A DNA stretch of 62,798 bases from an uncultured Clostridia bacterium (GTDB lineage: Bacteria > Bacillota > Clostridia > Christensenellales > Borkfalkiaceae): NCBI GenBank assembly GCA_947627565.1, contig CANQWO010000006.1, forward strand, positions 1 to 62,798, given 5' to 3'. The first letter of the stretch is position 1; each line of letters starts with the position of its first letter. Below the pieces are notes generated by a model. That model worked only from the letters and a program-made list of their open reading frames with translations. It did no database searches and had not been told where the DNA came from. Shown here one piece after another: positions 23,387-33,329 of this stretch. A program made the translations under genes and the position numbers.

Positions 23387-26014
23387 TCAAAGCGAACGCA
23401 ACTGCTGTTCGATCTTTTCCTTCATTTCGATATATTTTTCCCGCTTGGCGTACTCGTCGTCCACAAGTTTTTTCGGCGCCTTCGCGACAAAATTCTTGTT
23501 GGAAAGTTTCCCGTCTGCGCGGGCAATCTCATCCGTGACGCGCGCAAGCTCTTTCCGGAGCCGTTCCCTCTCCGCCTCGAGATCGACCAGCTCCCCGAGC
23601 GGGACGAAGATGTGCGCGATCCCGGTCACCTTGGAGACCGTCTTTTCGCCCGCCTCCGCACCGTTTTCCGTAAATTCGATCTCGCTTGCCCCGGCAAGAC
23701 GAAGAATGCAATTTTTATTGACGGAAATCAGACGGCGGGCGTCGGTGACGAGATAGAGTTTTACTTTCTTGGAGGGCGCGCAGCCCACGGAGACCTTGAT
23801 CGCGCGGACCGCCTTGATGAGCTCGATGATCCCCTCAAACGTCTTTGCCTCGTTCTTATAGGCGAGCTTGGAATCGTAGCGCGGGAAATCCGCAACGATG
23901 AGGTCGCCCGAAACGCCCGGCAAATATCCGTAGATCTCCTCCGTGACGAAGGGTGCGAACGGATGCAACAGCTTGAGAAGCGCGGTGAGCACAAACAACA
24001 GCACACCCAGCGCGCCGCGCTTTTTTTCGGGGTCTCCGCCGTACAGCGCGGGCTTTGAGAGCTCGATATACCAATCGCAAAAATCGTCCCATGCGAACGT
24101 CATGAGCTTATCCGCCGCGATGCCGAGATCGTATTTTTGCAGGGAGAGGGTCACTTCACGGATGGTGGCCATGAGACGGGAAATGATCCAGCGGTCGGCG
24201 GGCGTCAGCTTGATGCCCGAAAGATCCTTGGGCACCTCGACGTCCTTTGCATTCATGAGCACGAAGCGCGACGCGTTCCAGATCTTGTTGATGAAATTCC
24301 GCGACGCTTCCACTTTTGTTTCGGTAAAGCGCGTGTCGTTCCCCGGCGCCACGCCCGTGACGAGAGAAAGACGAAGGGAATCGGCGCCGTACTTTTCGAT
24401 GATCTCCAAGGGATCGATGCCGTTCCCGAGCGATTTCGACATCTTTCTGCCCTGCTCATCGCGCACAAGCCCATGGATCAAGACGTCGCGGAACGGCACC
24501 TTGCCCGTGTAGCGGATGCCGGAGAACATCATGCGCATGACCCAGAACGGAATGATGTCGTACCCCGTGACGAGCACGTCAGTCGGATAGAAATATTTAT
24601 ATTCGGGCGTCTCCTCCGGCCAGCCCAACGTCGAAAACGGCCAGAGCGCGGAAGAAAACCACGTGTCGAGACAGTCCTCATCCTGATGCAGATGCGTGCT
24701 CCCGCATTTGGGGCAGACGGCGACATCTTCGCGGGAACAAAGCTCCGCCCCGCAATCGTCGCAGTACCAGACGGGAATGCGGTGTCCCCACCAAAGCTGG
24801 CGGGAAATGCACCAGTCGCGGATATTTTCCAACCAATTATAATAAATTTTCGCAAAACGGTCGGGCGTAAATTTCGTCTTGTTCTTGACGACGGCCTCGA
24901 TGGCGGGTTTTGCGAGCGGCGACATCTTGACGAACCACTGTTTGGAGACGATGGGCTCAATGGTCGCATTGCAGCGATGGCAGTGCCCGACATTATGCGT
25001 GTGATTTTCGATCTTGACGACAAGGCCCAGCGCCTTGAGATCCTCCACGATGCGCTTTCTCGCCTCATAGCGGTCGAGCCCCGCATACGCGCCGCCCTGC
25101 TCGTTGACCGTACCGTCGTCGGCGAGCACGCGGATCATGGGAAGGTTGTGGCGCAATCCTACTTCGAAGTCGTTCGGGTCGTGCGCCGGGGTGATCTTCA
25201 CGGCGCCCGTTCCGAATGCGGGATCGACGTATTCATCCGCCACCACGGGGATCTTTCTCCCGACCAACGGCAAGATCAGAGTCTTGCCGACGAGGTGCGC
25301 ATACCGCTTGTCTGCGGGGTGGACGGCGACCGCCGTATCACCGAGCATGGTCTCGGGGCGGGTCGTCGCGATGGTGATCTTCTCGTCCGAACCTTCGACG
25401 GGATATTGAAAATACCAAAAATGTCCGGCGTCCTCCGAATAGGCGACTTCCTCGTCGGACAGTGCGGTCTTACAGTCCGGGCACCAATTGATGATGCGGC
25501 TGCCGCGGTAGATGAGCCCCTTCTCATAGAGCCGGAAAAAGGCCTCGCGCACGGCGCGGGAACATCTTTCGTCCATTGTGAACGCCAGCCTGTCCCAATC
25601 GCAGGACGAGCCCAATTTTTTGAGCTGGCCGACGATCTTTCCGCCGTACTGCTCTTTCCAGAGATACGCGCGGCGCAAAAATTCCTCGCGGCCGAGCTCC
25701 TCTTTGGTCGTTCCCTCTTCGCGCAACTTTTCCACGATCTTGTGTTCCGTTGCAAGCGAGGCGTGGTCCGTCCCCGGCTGCCACAGCACACAGTACCCCT
25801 GCATGCGCTTGAACCGCACGACGATATCCTGCATCGTCTCGTCCATTGCATGTCCCATATGGAGCTGCCCCGTGATGTTGGGCGGCGGCATCATGACGGT
25901 AAACGGAACTTTTTCGGGATCGATCTCCGCGTGAAAATAGCCGCTTTCCATCCAATGGCGGTAGATTTTGTCCTCAAATTGTTTGGGATCGTAGGTCGTC
26001 TGCATTTCTTTCAT
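23387..26014 (-). CDS. valS: Valyl-tRNA synthetase
   Basis: 875 residues. Class I motifs: [18 protein letters not shown] (HIGH) near residue 45 and [11 protein letters not shown] (KMSKS) near 520. The editing domain ([17 protein letters not shown]) lies between, a zinc site [21 protein letters not shown] is inserted, and the C-terminal coiled arm ([28 protein letters not shown]) closes the protein. Start: [18 protein letters not shown]; 58 more in-frame codons upstream overlap the promoter. No T-box fits into the short gap upstream. Confidence 0.97.
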   Translation of the reverse strand: MKEMQTTYDPKQFEDKIYRHWMESGYFHAEIDPEKVPFTVMMPPPNITGQLHMGHAMDETMQDIVVRFKRMQGYCVLWQPGTDHASLATEHKIVEKLREEGTTKEELGREEFLRRAYLWKEQYGGKIVGQLKKLGSSCDWDRLAFTMDERCSRAVREAFFRLYEKGLIYRGSRIINWCPDCKTALSDEEVAYSEDAGHFWYFQYPVEGSDEKITIATTRPETMLGDTAVAVHPADKRYAHLVGKTLILPLVGRKIPVVADEYVDPAFGTGAVKITPAHDPNDFEVGLRHNLPMIRVLADDGTVNEQGGAYAGLDRYEARKRIVEDLKALGLVVKIENHTHNVGHCHRCNATIEPIVSKQWFVKMSPLAKPAIEAVVKNKTKFTPDRFAKIYYNWLENIRDWCISRQLWWGHRIPVWYCDDCGAELCSREDVAVCPKCGSTHLHQDEDCLDTWFSSALWPFSTLGWPEETPEYKYFYPTDVLVTGYDIIPFWVMRMMFSGIRYTGKVPFRDVLIHGLVRDEQGRKMSKSLGNGIDPLEIIEKYGADSLRLSLVTGVAPGNDTRFTETKVEASRNFINKIWNASRFVLMNAKDVEVPKDLSGIKLTPADRWIISRLMATIREVTLSLQKYDLGIAADKLMTFAWDDFCDWYIELSKPALYGGDPEKKRGALGVLLFVLTALLKLLHPFAPFVTEEIYGYLPGVSGDLIVADFPRYDSKLAYKNEAKTFEGIIELIKAVRAIKVSVGCAPSKKVKLYLVTDARRLISVNKNCILRLAGASEIEFTENGAEAGEKTVSKVTGIAHIFVPLGELVDLEAERERLRKELARVTDEIARADGKLSNKNFVAKAPKKLVDDEYAKREKYIEMKEKIEQQLRSL

Positions 26015-26044
26015 CGCATTTACCCTATCGTTGGTATCCTGTTC

Positions 26045-26096
26045 ATTATACCTCTTTTTTCCGTCGTTGTCAATTAATCCGCCCCGTACATAGAAT
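26045..26096. promoter_or_regulatory. Divergent promoters of valS and the ABC importer
   Basis: valS (minus): -35 TTGACA (26073-26068), 17 bases, -10 TATAAT (26050-26045). Importer (plus): -35 TTGTCA (26067-26072), 18 bases, -10 TAGAAT (26091-26096). The two -35 boxes share the same bases, so polymerases would compete. Confidence 0.6.
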
Positions 26097-26127
26097 ATAT
26101 TATTCTTATTTTTCACGGAGTGAATAT

Positions 26128-27123
26128 ATGAAAAAAATACTTGCGATCCTCGGAGCGGCGCTCTTTGCCCTCCTTCCCCTCTCCGCATGCGGCGGAGAAG
26201 CCGACGGCCTCACGACCGTCAACATCAATGAAGTCACCCATTCCGTCTTCTATGCCCCGATGTATCTCGCCGATTCGCTCGGATATTTCGAAGAAGAAGG
26301 CATCAAAATCAAGCTCACGAACGGCGGCGGCGCCGACAAAGTCATGGCGGCCGTCCTTTCGAACAGCGCGGACATCGGCTTCTGCGGCCCCGAAGCCGCC
26401 TTCTATGTCGCGTCCGGCGGCACGAGCGACGTCCCCGTCGTGTTCGGTCAACTCACCCATCGCGACGGCTCCTTCCTGCTCTCGCGCGAGGATGAAGCGG
26501 ACACCTTCCAATGGTCCGATCTTGCAGGCAAAGAGATCCTTGCCGGGCGCCGCGGAGGCGTTCCCGCCATGACGTTCGAATATATCCTCAAGGAGCATCA
26601 TGTCGAGAACTATACGCTCAACTTCGACGTGGAGTTCAACAACATGACGGCGGCTTTTCTCGAAGGCACCGCCGACTATTGCACCGTGTTCGAACCCACC
26701 GCCTCGGACTTGCAGGCACAGGGCAAGGGATATATCGTCGCCGCGGTCGGCGCCGCGAGCGGAGAAGTCCCCTACACGAGCTTTATCGCAAAGAAATCCT
26801 GGATCACGAAACACGAAGATACCGTGAAGGGATTTTTGCGGGCGATGCTGAGAGCCGTCGATTATGCGCAGACCAAGGACGCGACCGACATCGCCGAGCA
26901 CCTCACGGGGCACTTCGCCGATACTACCGTCGCTTCGCTCGCAACGAGCGTCAAGAATTACCGCGACATCGACGCCTGGGTCACGGACATGGCAATGACC
27001 GAAGCAAGTTTTACCCGTCTCCAAGACATTCTCGACGCGGCGGGCCAACTTCCTGCCCGCGTTGACTTCGGCTTCTTCGTAGACAACAGCTACGTGAACG
27101 CCGTCTATTCCACACTGAAATAA
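26128..27123 (+). CDS. NMT1/SsuA-type ABC transporter substrate-binding lipoprotein
   Basis: 331 residues. The signal peptide ends in a lipobox, LPLSACGG, so the protein is anchored by a lipidated Cys near residue 21. [33 protein letters not shown] is the start of the NMT1/THI5-like family, which binds thiamine precursors, sulfonates, nitrate or taurine. [18 protein letters not shown] is the second domain. Ligand unknown. First gene of a three-gene importer, with an ACGGAG ribosome site. Confidence 0.9.
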   Translation: MKKILAILGAALFALLPLSACGGEADGLTTVNINEVTHSVFYAPMYLADSLGYFEEEGIKIKLTNGGGADKVMAAVLSNSADIGFCGPEAAFYVASGGTSDVPVVFGQLTHRDGSFLLSREDEADTFQWSDLAGKEILAGRRGGVPAMTFEYILKEHHVENYTLNFDVEFNNMTAAFLEGTADYCTVFEPTASDLQAQGKGYIVAAVGAASGEVPYTSFIAKKSWITKHEDTVKGFLRAMLRAVDYAQTKDATDIAEHLTGHFADTTVASLATSVKNYRDIDAWVTDMAMTEASFTRLQDILDAAGQLPARVDFGFFVDNSYVNAVYSTLK

Positions 27124-27156
27124 AAGACCGCGCTGCTGCGCGGAGGAGTAACGCTT

Positions 27157-27894
27157 ATGAAAAAGCAGATCCTGCGATTTTCCGATGTCACGCTCGCCTA
27201 CCACACCGTCCGGGAGGAGACTCTGGCGGCACAGCATCTCACCTTTTCCGTGGATGAGGGAGAATTTGTGGCGGTCATCGGGCCCTCCGGCTGCGGAAAA
27301 ACCACCCTTCTATCCCTCGCCGCGGGACTTTTGACCCCGTCTTCCGGCCGGATCACACGGAACGGTAGCTGCGGCTACATGCTGCAAAAGGATGAACTGT
27401 TTCCATGGCGGACCATCGAGAAAAATATTCTCCTCCCTCTCGAGATCAAACATAGCAACACGGCGGAAAACCGGGAAAAGGCGCGTGCGCTCGCCGTGAA
27501 ATACGGCCTCGGCGATTTCCTCTCCGCCTATCCATCCCAGCTTTCGGGCGGAATGCGGCAACGCGCCGCCCTGATCCGCACCCTCGCCTCCGAGCCCGAC
27601 ATTCTCCTGCTCGACGAACCCTTTTCCGCGCTCGACTATCAAACGCGCCTGAATGTGACCGCCGACGTCTCGGACATCATCCGAAGAGAAGGCAAGACGG
27701 CGCTCCTCATTACGCACGACATCTCGGAGGCAGTCTCGCTCGCCGATCGCGTCCTCGTCCTCACGAAACGGCCGGCGCGCGTCGCATATGAACACGATTT
27801 AGACTTCGGCGACGTCAAAAATCCCCTGAAACGGCGGGAATCCGCGCAGTTTTCCAAGTGGTTCGAATTACTATGGAAGGAGTTGAACGGATGA
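27157..27894 (+). CDS. ABC transporter ATP-binding protein (SsuB/TauB/ThiZ type)
   Basis: 245 residues. Walker A GPSGCGKTT near 40, Q-loop MLQKDELFPW, signature LSGGMRQR near 130, Walker B ILLLDEPFSALD, and switch His in LITHDISEA. It powers the importer whose binding protein lies just upstream and whose permease overlaps it by 4 bases downstream. Confidence 0.95.
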   Translation: MKKQILRFSDVTLAYHTVREETLAAQHLTFSVDEGEFVAVIGPSGCGKTTLLSLAAGLLTPSSGRITRNGSCGYMLQKDELFPWRTIEKNILLPLEIKHSNTAENREKARALAVKYGLGDFLSAYPSQLSGGMRQRAALIRTLASEPDILLLDEPFSALDYQTRLNVTADVSDIIRREGKTALLITHDISEAVSLADRVLVLTKRPARVAYEHDLDFGDVKNPLKRRESAQFSKWFELLWKELNG

Positions 27895-28709
27895 AAAACA
27901 AGTCAGAAAAAACGTATTCCGAAGAACATCTTCGCTACCTGCGGGCGCGCAGATACCATGCCATCGTCGTCTGGACGCTACGCATCGGCCTCCTCGCGCT
28001 GCTTCTCGGAATGTGGGAACTCATCACCGCACTCGGCTGGGTCGATCCCTTCCTCACAAGCTCCCCTTCCCGCATCTTCGCCACGCTCAAAAGTCTCTAT
28101 AACGACGGTTCGCTCTTCTATCACATCGGGACGACGCTGTGGGAGACGCTGGCGGGCTTTGCCATCGCCGTCTTTCTCGGCTATTCCGTCGCCCTGCTCC
28201 TCTGGTGGAGCGAAACGCTGCGCGCCGTGCTCGAGCCCTACATCGTCGTGCTGAACGCGCTCCCGAAAATCGCGCTCGGGCCGCTTATCATCATTTGGTT
28301 CGGAACGGGCAGCAAGGCCATCCTGTTCATGACGGTGCTCGTCGGGATCATCGTCGCCATCATGCACATGCTATCGGCGTTCATCGCCACAGATAAAAAC
28401 AAACTGCTTCTCATGCGTTCGATGGGCGCCAACAAGTGGACCATCCTCGCCAAGCTCGTTATTCCCTCCTCGCTCCCGTCCTTTATCTCCATGCTCAAAG
28501 TCAACGTCGGCATGGCGTGGATCGGCTCCATCATGGGCGAATACATCGTTTCGAGGGCGGGACTCGGATATCTCATCGTCTACGGCGGCCAAGTGTTCAA
28601 GCTCGACCTCGTCATGACCGCGACCGCCATCCTCTGCATTTTGGCTGCCGGGATGTATTTTCTCGTGGTGCTTCTTGAAAAATTGCTCGTGAAGAACACA
28701 GACGACTGA
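27891..28709 (+). CDS. ABC transporter permease (BPD_transp_1 family)
   Basis: 272 residues with about six membrane helices. The cytoplasmic EAA loop is seen in LLLMRSMGANKWTILAKLVIPSSLPSF, and GEYIVSRAGLGYLI is the typical end region. The ATG overlaps the stop of the ATPase gene (ATGA). The last 339 bases of the gene are overlapped by the convergent YkvI-like gene on the other strand. Confidence 0.93.
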   Translation: MKNKSEKTYSEEHLRYLRARRYHAIVVWTLRIGLLALLLGMWELITALGWVDPFLTSSPSRIFATLKSLYNDGSLFYHIGTTLWETLAGFAIAVFLGYSVALLLWWSETLRAVLEPYIVVLNALPKIALGPLIIIWFGTGSKAILFMTVLVGIIVAIMHMLSAFIATDKNKLLLMRSMGANKWTILAKLVIPSSLPSFISMLKVNVGMAWIGSIMGEYIVSRAGLGYLIVYGGQVFKLDLVMTATAILCILAAGMYFLVVLLEKLLVKNTDD

Positions 28710-29618
28710 CAGCCCCAACCCGACGATCCCCTCGGCCGGATAGAAAAATTTCACGATCCCCCCGAGACCCAGTCGGGATAACCCAAACGCCGCAAGCAGG
28801 ACCATTGCCTTTGCGGCGTACTTTTTTCTGCCCGGGAAACGTTCGCAAATGCCGAGCAGCGGATAGAGCGAAGAGGCGAGCGACGTCAAAATCGCAAGCG
28901 CGACCATGACGGAAAAGATCTTTTTTCCGTGCATCACATAGAGAAACGGAAGTTCCGATCCCGTTGCGGCTTCCCCGATCCGAAAGACGCAGCTCAGAAC
29001 CGTGAGCGCGCTGGCCGCGACCAGACACCCCGCGGCTGCGGCGGGCACGGCGGGCATTTTCAGCCCCGTCCCGAGGTCGGCGAGGACGGGCGCGAGCAGA
29101 AAGGCGTTCATCCCCGCATACAGGATCCCGCCGGTATATCCGCATTGCGAACGGAGCGCGATCACCGCCGTTTTTTCTCCGCTCCCATATAGAAAGACGC
29201 AAGCCAAAAGGATGGGGACCAGTATGGAATTTACAAGCGCGATGCCCTTTGTGCCGCGCCTCAAAATCACGACCGACAGGACCAACCCGAGAACGGATAA
29301 GGCGGGACGAAACTGCGGGAGCAATGCGTCGAGCCCCGCAAGCATGCCCGCGCAGGGGATCAGACTGCAAAAGACGATCCCCGCGGATACGGCGCCGCTC
29401 CCCCTTCCGAACACGGCCCGAAGCATCCCCGCATAGCCGCCGTATCGCTTCCCCAAACGCAGAAACAGCCACGACAAAACAGAAAAGAGCGCCGAGGACA
29501 GGAGCACCGGGAAGAAAAAATCGGCATGGGGAAAGAAGCGCACAAGCTCTGCCCCGGAAATAAATCCCGCGCCGATCGCACCGCCCACTATGACAAAAAT
29601 GGCGCGCAAGGTCTTCAT
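28371..29618 (-). CDS. YkvI-like membrane protein with a tail antisense to the ABC permease
   Basis: 415 residues as read. The first ~320 residues form about ten hydrophobic helices beginning RAIFVIVGGAIGAGFISGAELVRFF, the pattern of YkvI-type uncharacterised membrane proteins, distantly like amino acid transporters. After GLGLSVVCVLHEQFFKKHHEK the frame continues ~100 hydrophilic residues rich in E, D, G, H and R, all of it complementary to the permease gene. That tail does not look like a natural domain; a lost stop codon is the likeliest cause. Start at MKTLRAIF with a weak ribosome site. Confidence 0.7.
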   Translation of the reverse strand: MKTLRAIFVIVGGAIGAGFISGAELVRFFPHADFFFPVLLSSALFSVLSWLFLRLGKRYGGYAGMLRAVFGRGSGAVSAGIVFCSLIPCAGMLAGLDALLPQFRPALSVLGLVLSVVILRRGTKGIALVNSILVPILLACVFLYGSGEKTAVIALRSQCGYTGGILYAGMNAFLLAPVLADLGTGLKMPAVPAAAAGCLVAASALTVLSCVFRIGEAATGSELPFLYVMHGKKIFSVMVALAILTSLASSLYPLLGICERFPGRKKYAAKAMVLLAAFGLSRLGLGGIVKFFYPAEGIVGLGLSVVCVLHEQFFKKHHEKIHPGSQNAEDGGRGHDEVELEHLAAVDDEISESRPRNDVFAHDGADPRHADVDFEHGDKGRERGGNNELGEDGPLVGAHRTHEKQFVFICGDERR

Positions 29619-29677
29619 ACCTGTTTCATACGCGCATTTGCGCAAAAATATGAAAAAAACGCAAAAAAGATAAATTT

Positions 29678-29696
29678 ATGTCACACATAGTACTAT
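29678..29696. repeat. AGTAYTATG element, copy B (half site)
   Basis: ATGTCACACATAGTACTAT shares the TGTCA and CATAGTACTAT parts of copy A (20545) but lacks the second arm. It ends 8 bases upstream of the -35 of the PadR-coiled-coil gene. Confidence 0.55.
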
Positions 29697-29703
29697 TCAT
29701 CTC

Positions 29704-29732
29704 TTGACAAATCGCCCAAAATCTTATATAAT
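29704..29732 (+). promoter_or_regulatory. Promoter of the PadR-coiled-coil gene
   Basis: -35 TTGACA (29704-29709), 17 bases, -10 TATAAT (29727-29732); GGAGGAAA ribosome site before the ATG. Confidence 0.85.
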
Positions 29733-29759
29733 ATTGTCGAAAACTCGAAGGAGGAAATC

Positions 29760-31994
29760 ATGGACGAAGATTTAACACCCGAAGAAAACGGCGAGCCCAA
29801 AGACGAGAAAGAAGAAAAATCCATCTCTGCCGATCTCATTCGCGGTCATATCAATACCATCATCCTGCGCGCGCTCTACGACGGCGATAAATACGGCTAT
29901 GCCATCATCGCCGAGATCGAGCGCAAGAGCCACGGGCAATACTCGCTCAAACAGCCCTCGCTCTACAGCGCCCTCAAACGCCTCGAAAAAGACGGATATA
30001 TTACGTCCTATTGGGGCGGCTCGGTCGGCGGCGGAAGAAGAAAATATTTCTCGCTGACGGAGGAGGGCAAAGAGATCGCGGAGACCAACCAAGCCGAATG
30101 GGAATATTCGAGAACGGTCATCGACTCCCTGATCTCCGACAAAGAGTTCGACTTCAACAATCCCGCCCCCACCGCCGTCAACATGCGCATTTTGAGAAGC
30201 TCCACGTCGCGCGTGCCCTCCGGCGGCGAAGAGGACGAGGAGCTCGACTATGAGCCCATGTTCGACGACAGCGAAGAGCGTCAACGGATCGCTTCGGAAT
30301 TTGAACAGCGGAACGCCGACTTCGAGGCGGAAAAGGCCAAATTTGAGGAAGAAAAGAAGCAATTCGAAGAGGAAATGCGCGCCCGCAACGCCGCCTATTT
30401 CACGGAGCGCGACTGGCGGGAGAAGGAACTCGCCGAACGCGAGCGCATCCTCGACGAGAAAAGAAAACAGTTGGACGAGCTGAGCGCGCAGTATGACGCC
30501 GACCGCGCAAGCGCGCAAGCAATGGCGGAATCGGATTTTGCGGCGGAAGAAGCGGAGTTTGATGAGCGGGTCCGCCTTTTCGAGGAGCGGGAAGAGACCT
30601 GGAGACAGGAGGCCGAAGCGGCGGAAGAGGCGCGCAAGCAAGAGCTCGAAGCCGAAGAAACAGCCCGCAAAGAACAGATCGAGGCGGAGGAATCGGCCCG
30701 CAAGCAGGCTTTCGAAGAGGAAGAGGCCGTGCGCCGCGCCGCGTTGGAAGCGGAGGAATCGGAGCGCCGCCGCATCCTCGATGAAGAGGAATCGGCCCGT
30801 CGTCAGGCCCTTGAAGACGAGGAGACATCGCGCCGTCAAGCCCTTGAAGACGAAGAGACATCGCGCCGTCAAGCCCTTGAAGACGAAGAGACATCGCGCC
30901 GTCAAGCCCTCGAAGACGAGGAAAATTCCCGCAGAGAGGCCTTGGAGGCGGAGATCGAAGCGCGCAGACGCGCCCTCGACGAGGAAGAAGAGGCGGAAAA
31001 ACTCCGCAGAGAAGCGTCTGCCGCGGAGGATTCGGAGAAACAGGCAAGAGCGGAGGATGAACTCCGTTTCCGCGAAGAACAGCTCCGAAACCGCGAAGCG
31101 TTTTACGTCGAAGAGCGCAACCGCTATACCCAGCTTCTGCAACAGCGCGACGAGCAGTTGGCCTCCGAGCGGCGTGCACACGAGGAAGCCCTCGTCGCAC
31201 AGGAACAGCGCATCATCCGCGAACAGCAGGAATTGTTCCGTGCGCACACGCGGGAGATCCTCCATCAAAATTATTGCAATCTCGTCAATAAAACTCCGGT
31301 CCAGCAATCGGAGGACGCTTTCACCTATTACACGACGCCCAACGCGGAGGCCTCCCCCGCTCAGCCGGCTCCCGCTCCCGCGGCGCCCGCCGACTATCGC
31401 GAAGTGTTGGATCCCATCTATCGGGAGACGATGGGAGACCGCTTGATCCGGCCCGAGGAAAGCGCCCAAGCGGCAAACGGGATCGTCTTCGACGACGTCA
31501 ATAAGATGGCGGCACGCGACAAGATCCGCGTCACGACCGTGGGCGGTGCCGCCGTACATAAGGCGCAGGACACTTCGGAAAACACCGTACATAAGGGGAA
31601 AGCCCTCTTCCTGAGCGCAGTCGTCGTCTTCTGTCTCTGCATGATCGAGGGCGGCATCGTGTTCGCGCTGCGGGATCGGTACTCCGTCTCCCTCTTCCAC
31701 CCCTGCTTTATCTGGTGTGCCGGCCTTGCGCTCCTGCTGGTGACGATGCTCGCCTATGCGAATCACTTCGGCCGTCGCTCCATCCGCAGGAAAGCGCCCG
31801 TCATCATCAATGCCGTCGTCATATACGCGCTTTGCGCCATCGTAACGCTCATCGTTGCGCTTTGGGTCGACATTGATTTCAAAAACTTGAACGCGTTGAT
31901 GAACTTCATCATAATCCCCATCGTGTTCTTCTTTGGGATCGTCGTGTTCGGGATCTGCTACTACTTCCTGACCCGTCCCAAGAAAAACTCCTGA
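29760..31994 (+). CDS. Membrane-anchored PadR-type regulator with a long coiled coil
   Basis: 744 residues. Residues ~20-115 are a PadR winged helix-turn-helix: LIRGHINTIILRALYDGDKYGYAIIAEIE, LKQPSLYSALKRLEKDGYI and GGGRRKYFSLTEEGKE. Residues ~165-530 are almost pure Glu/Ala/Arg coiled coil, including an 11-residue unit, SRRQALEDEET, repeated about four times near 345-390; the DNA repeats in 33-base steps at 30800-30920. A Pro/Ala linker follows, then four membrane helices (~618-740) and a KKNS tail. PadR proteins usually repress detoxification or transport genes and have a short C-terminal dimer helix; this layout is new to me. Its own promoter and terminator make it a single unit. Confidence 0.8.
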   Translation: MDEDLTPEENGEPKDEKEEKSISADLIRGHINTIILRALYDGDKYGYAIIAEIERKSHGQYSLKQPSLYSALKRLEKDGYITSYWGGSVGGGRRKYFSLTEEGKEIAETNQAEWEYSRTVIDSLISDKEFDFNNPAPTAVNMRILRSSTSRVPSGGEEDEELDYEPMFDDSEERQRIASEFEQRNADFEAEKAKFEEEKKQFEEEMRARNAAYFTERDWREKELAERERILDEKRKQLDELSAQYDADRASAQAMAESDFAAEEAEFDERVRLFEEREETWRQEAEAAEEARKQELEAEETARKEQIEAEESARKQAFEEEEAVRRAALEAEESERRRILDEEESARRQALEDEETSRRQALEDEETSRRQALEDEETSRRQALEDEENSRREALEAEIEARRRALDEEEEAEKLRREASAAEDSEKQARAEDELRFREEQLRNREAFYVEERNRYTQLLQQRDEQLASERRAHEEALVAQEQRIIREQQELFRAHTREILHQNYCNLVNKTPVQQSEDAFTYYTTPNAEASPAQPAPAPAAPADYREVLDPIYRETMGDRLIRPEESAQAANGIVFDDVNKMAARDKIRVTTVGGAAVHKAQDTSENTVHKGKALFLSAVVVFCLCMIEGGIVFALRDRYSVSLFHPCFIWCAGLALLLVTMLAYANHFGRRSIRRKAPVIINAVVIYALCAIVTLIVALWVDIDFKNLNALMNFIIIPIVFFFGIVVFGICYYFLTRPKKNS

Positions 31995-32000
31995 TGATTC

Positions 32001-32028
32001 ACCGCTTCGGATATCGAAGCGGTTTTTC
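32001..32028 (+). terminator. Intrinsic terminator of the PadR-coiled-coil gene
   Basis: ACCGCTTCG and CGAAGCGGT form a 9-bp stem around GATAT, followed by TTTTC. Confidence 0.9.
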
Positions 32029-32033
32029 AATAC

Positions 32034-32062
32034 TTGACACAGGCAAGAAAAAGGAATATAAT
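32034..32062 (+). promoter_or_regulatory. Promoter of the iron alcohol dehydrogenase
   Basis: -35 TTGACA (32034-32039), 17 bases, -10 TATAAT (32057-32062); AGGAGG site at about 32095. Confidence 0.85.
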
Positions 32063-32105
32063 AGACGAAATCGGCAGATCGACTGCCTGAGGAAAGGAGG
32101 AGCGC

Positions 32106-33272
32106 ATGCTCGGAAACTTTACCTATTGCAATCCCACGAAATTATATTTCGGGAAGGATGCATTGAACGGTCTCAAAGAAGAACTTCCCAAATACGGGAA
32201 ACGTGTTTTGCTCGTCTATGGCGGCGGTTCCATCAAGAAAAACGGGATCTACAGCCGCGTCTTGGAGATCTTGCAGGCCTGCGGCAAACATGTCAGCGAG
32301 GATGCCGGCGTCATGCCCAATCCCACCGTAGACAAGGTGTATGAAGGGATCGCGCGGGCCAAGGAGGCAAAGGCCGATCTCATTCTGGCGGTCGGCGGTG
32401 GGTCCGTCTGCGACTATGCGAAGGCCGTATCCGTCAGCGTCAACTGCAAGGAAGACTTTTGGGATAAATATTTCGTGCGCGGGGAAGAGCCCGACTGCGA
32501 AACCATCCCCGTTGGCTGCGTGTTGACGATGGTCGGAACGGGTAGCGAAATGAACGGCGGCTCCGTGATCACCAACCGTGCGCAGAAACGCAAATACGGC
32601 CACGTCTTCGGCAGCGATTTCTACCCGAAGTTCTCCATTCTCAATCCCGAATTTACCTTTACCGTCCCCAAGTATCAGATGGTCTCGGGCATCTACGACA
32701 TCATGTCGCACATTCTCGAACAGTATTTTTCCGATACGGATGACAATACGAGCGACTATATTATGGAGGGCCTTCTTCGCTCTCTCATCCACAGCGCCGA
32801 GATCGCGGTGCAAGACGCCACAAATTACGAGGCGAGAAGCAATCTCATGTGGACGGCGACTTGGGCGCTCAATACGTTCATCGCCAAGGGAAAATCCACC
32901 GACTGGAACGTGCATTCGCTCGGACAGGCGCTCGCGGCCTACACGGACGCGACGCACGGGATGACGCTCGCCGCCGTCTCGATGCCGTATTACCGTCTCA
33001 TTTTGCCCTACGGACTTGAGAAATTCAAACGCTATGCCATCCATGTCTGGGGCGTTTCGCCCGACGGGAAATCCGACGAAACGATCGCCCGGGAGGGTCT
33101 CGCCGCGATGGAGGCCTGGATGAGGAAAATCGGGCTCGTCATGAACATCACCGATCTCGGCGGCAAACGAGAGCTCGTCGAGGGCTATGTGGAGGCCACG
33201 CGCGATCGCGAAGGCGGTTATAAGACGCTGACCGATCAGGATATCCGCGATATCTTCCAAGCAAGTTTTTGA
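32106..33272 (+). CDS. Iron-containing alcohol dehydrogenase (YqhD/butanol dehydrogenase type)
   Basis: 388 residues. MLGNFTYCNPTKLYFGKDAL is the common start of BdhA/YqhD. NAD(P)-binding GGGSVCDYAKAVSV lies near 97; VGTGSEMNGGSVIT follows; the metal ligands are the D and H of YDIMSHILEQYF and the H residues of WNVHSLGQAL and DATHGMTLA. It reduces aldehydes to alcohols in fermentation or aldehyde detoxification. It has its own promoter and stands alone. Confidence 0.93.
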   Translation: MLGNFTYCNPTKLYFGKDALNGLKEELPKYGKRVLLVYGGGSIKKNGIYSRVLEILQACGKHVSEDAGVMPNPTVDKVYEGIARAKEAKADLILAVGGGSVCDYAKAVSVSVNCKEDFWDKYFVRGEEPDCETIPVGCVLTMVGTGSEMNGGSVITNRAQKRKYGHVFGSDFYPKFSILNPEFTFTVPKYQMVSGIYDIMSHILEQYFSDTDDNTSDYIMEGLLRSLIHSAEIAVQDATNYEARSNLMWTATWALNTFIAKGKSTDWNVHSLGQALAAYTDATHGMTLAAVSMPYYRLILPYGLEKFKRYAIHVWGVSPDGKSDETIAREGLAAMEAWMRKIGLVMNITDLGGKRELVEGYVEATRDREGGYKTLTDQDIRDIFQASF

Positions 33273-33289
33273 TCGCATAAAATCGGATA

Positions 33290-33328
33290 AAGCAAAGAAG
33301 GACGGAATCTCCGCCCTTCTTTGCTTTT
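33290..33328. terminator. Bidirectional terminator between the alcohol dehydrogenase and rho
   Basis: AAAGCAAAGAAGG.CGG pairs with CCG.CCTTCTTTGCTTT around AATCT, with A-rich and T-rich flanks, so it can serve both convergent genes. Confidence 0.8.
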
Positions 33329-33329
33329 G

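Noticed and set aside
26015-26127. T-box before valS or TPP riboswitch before the NMT1-type importer
   Set aside because: Only ~113 bases separate the divergent genes and they are filled by two promoters. No T-box or TPP core sequence is present.
30800-30920. 33-base direct repeats as a CRISPR array
   Set aside because: The repeats are back to back without spacers and encode a repeated 11-residue coiled-coil unit in frame.
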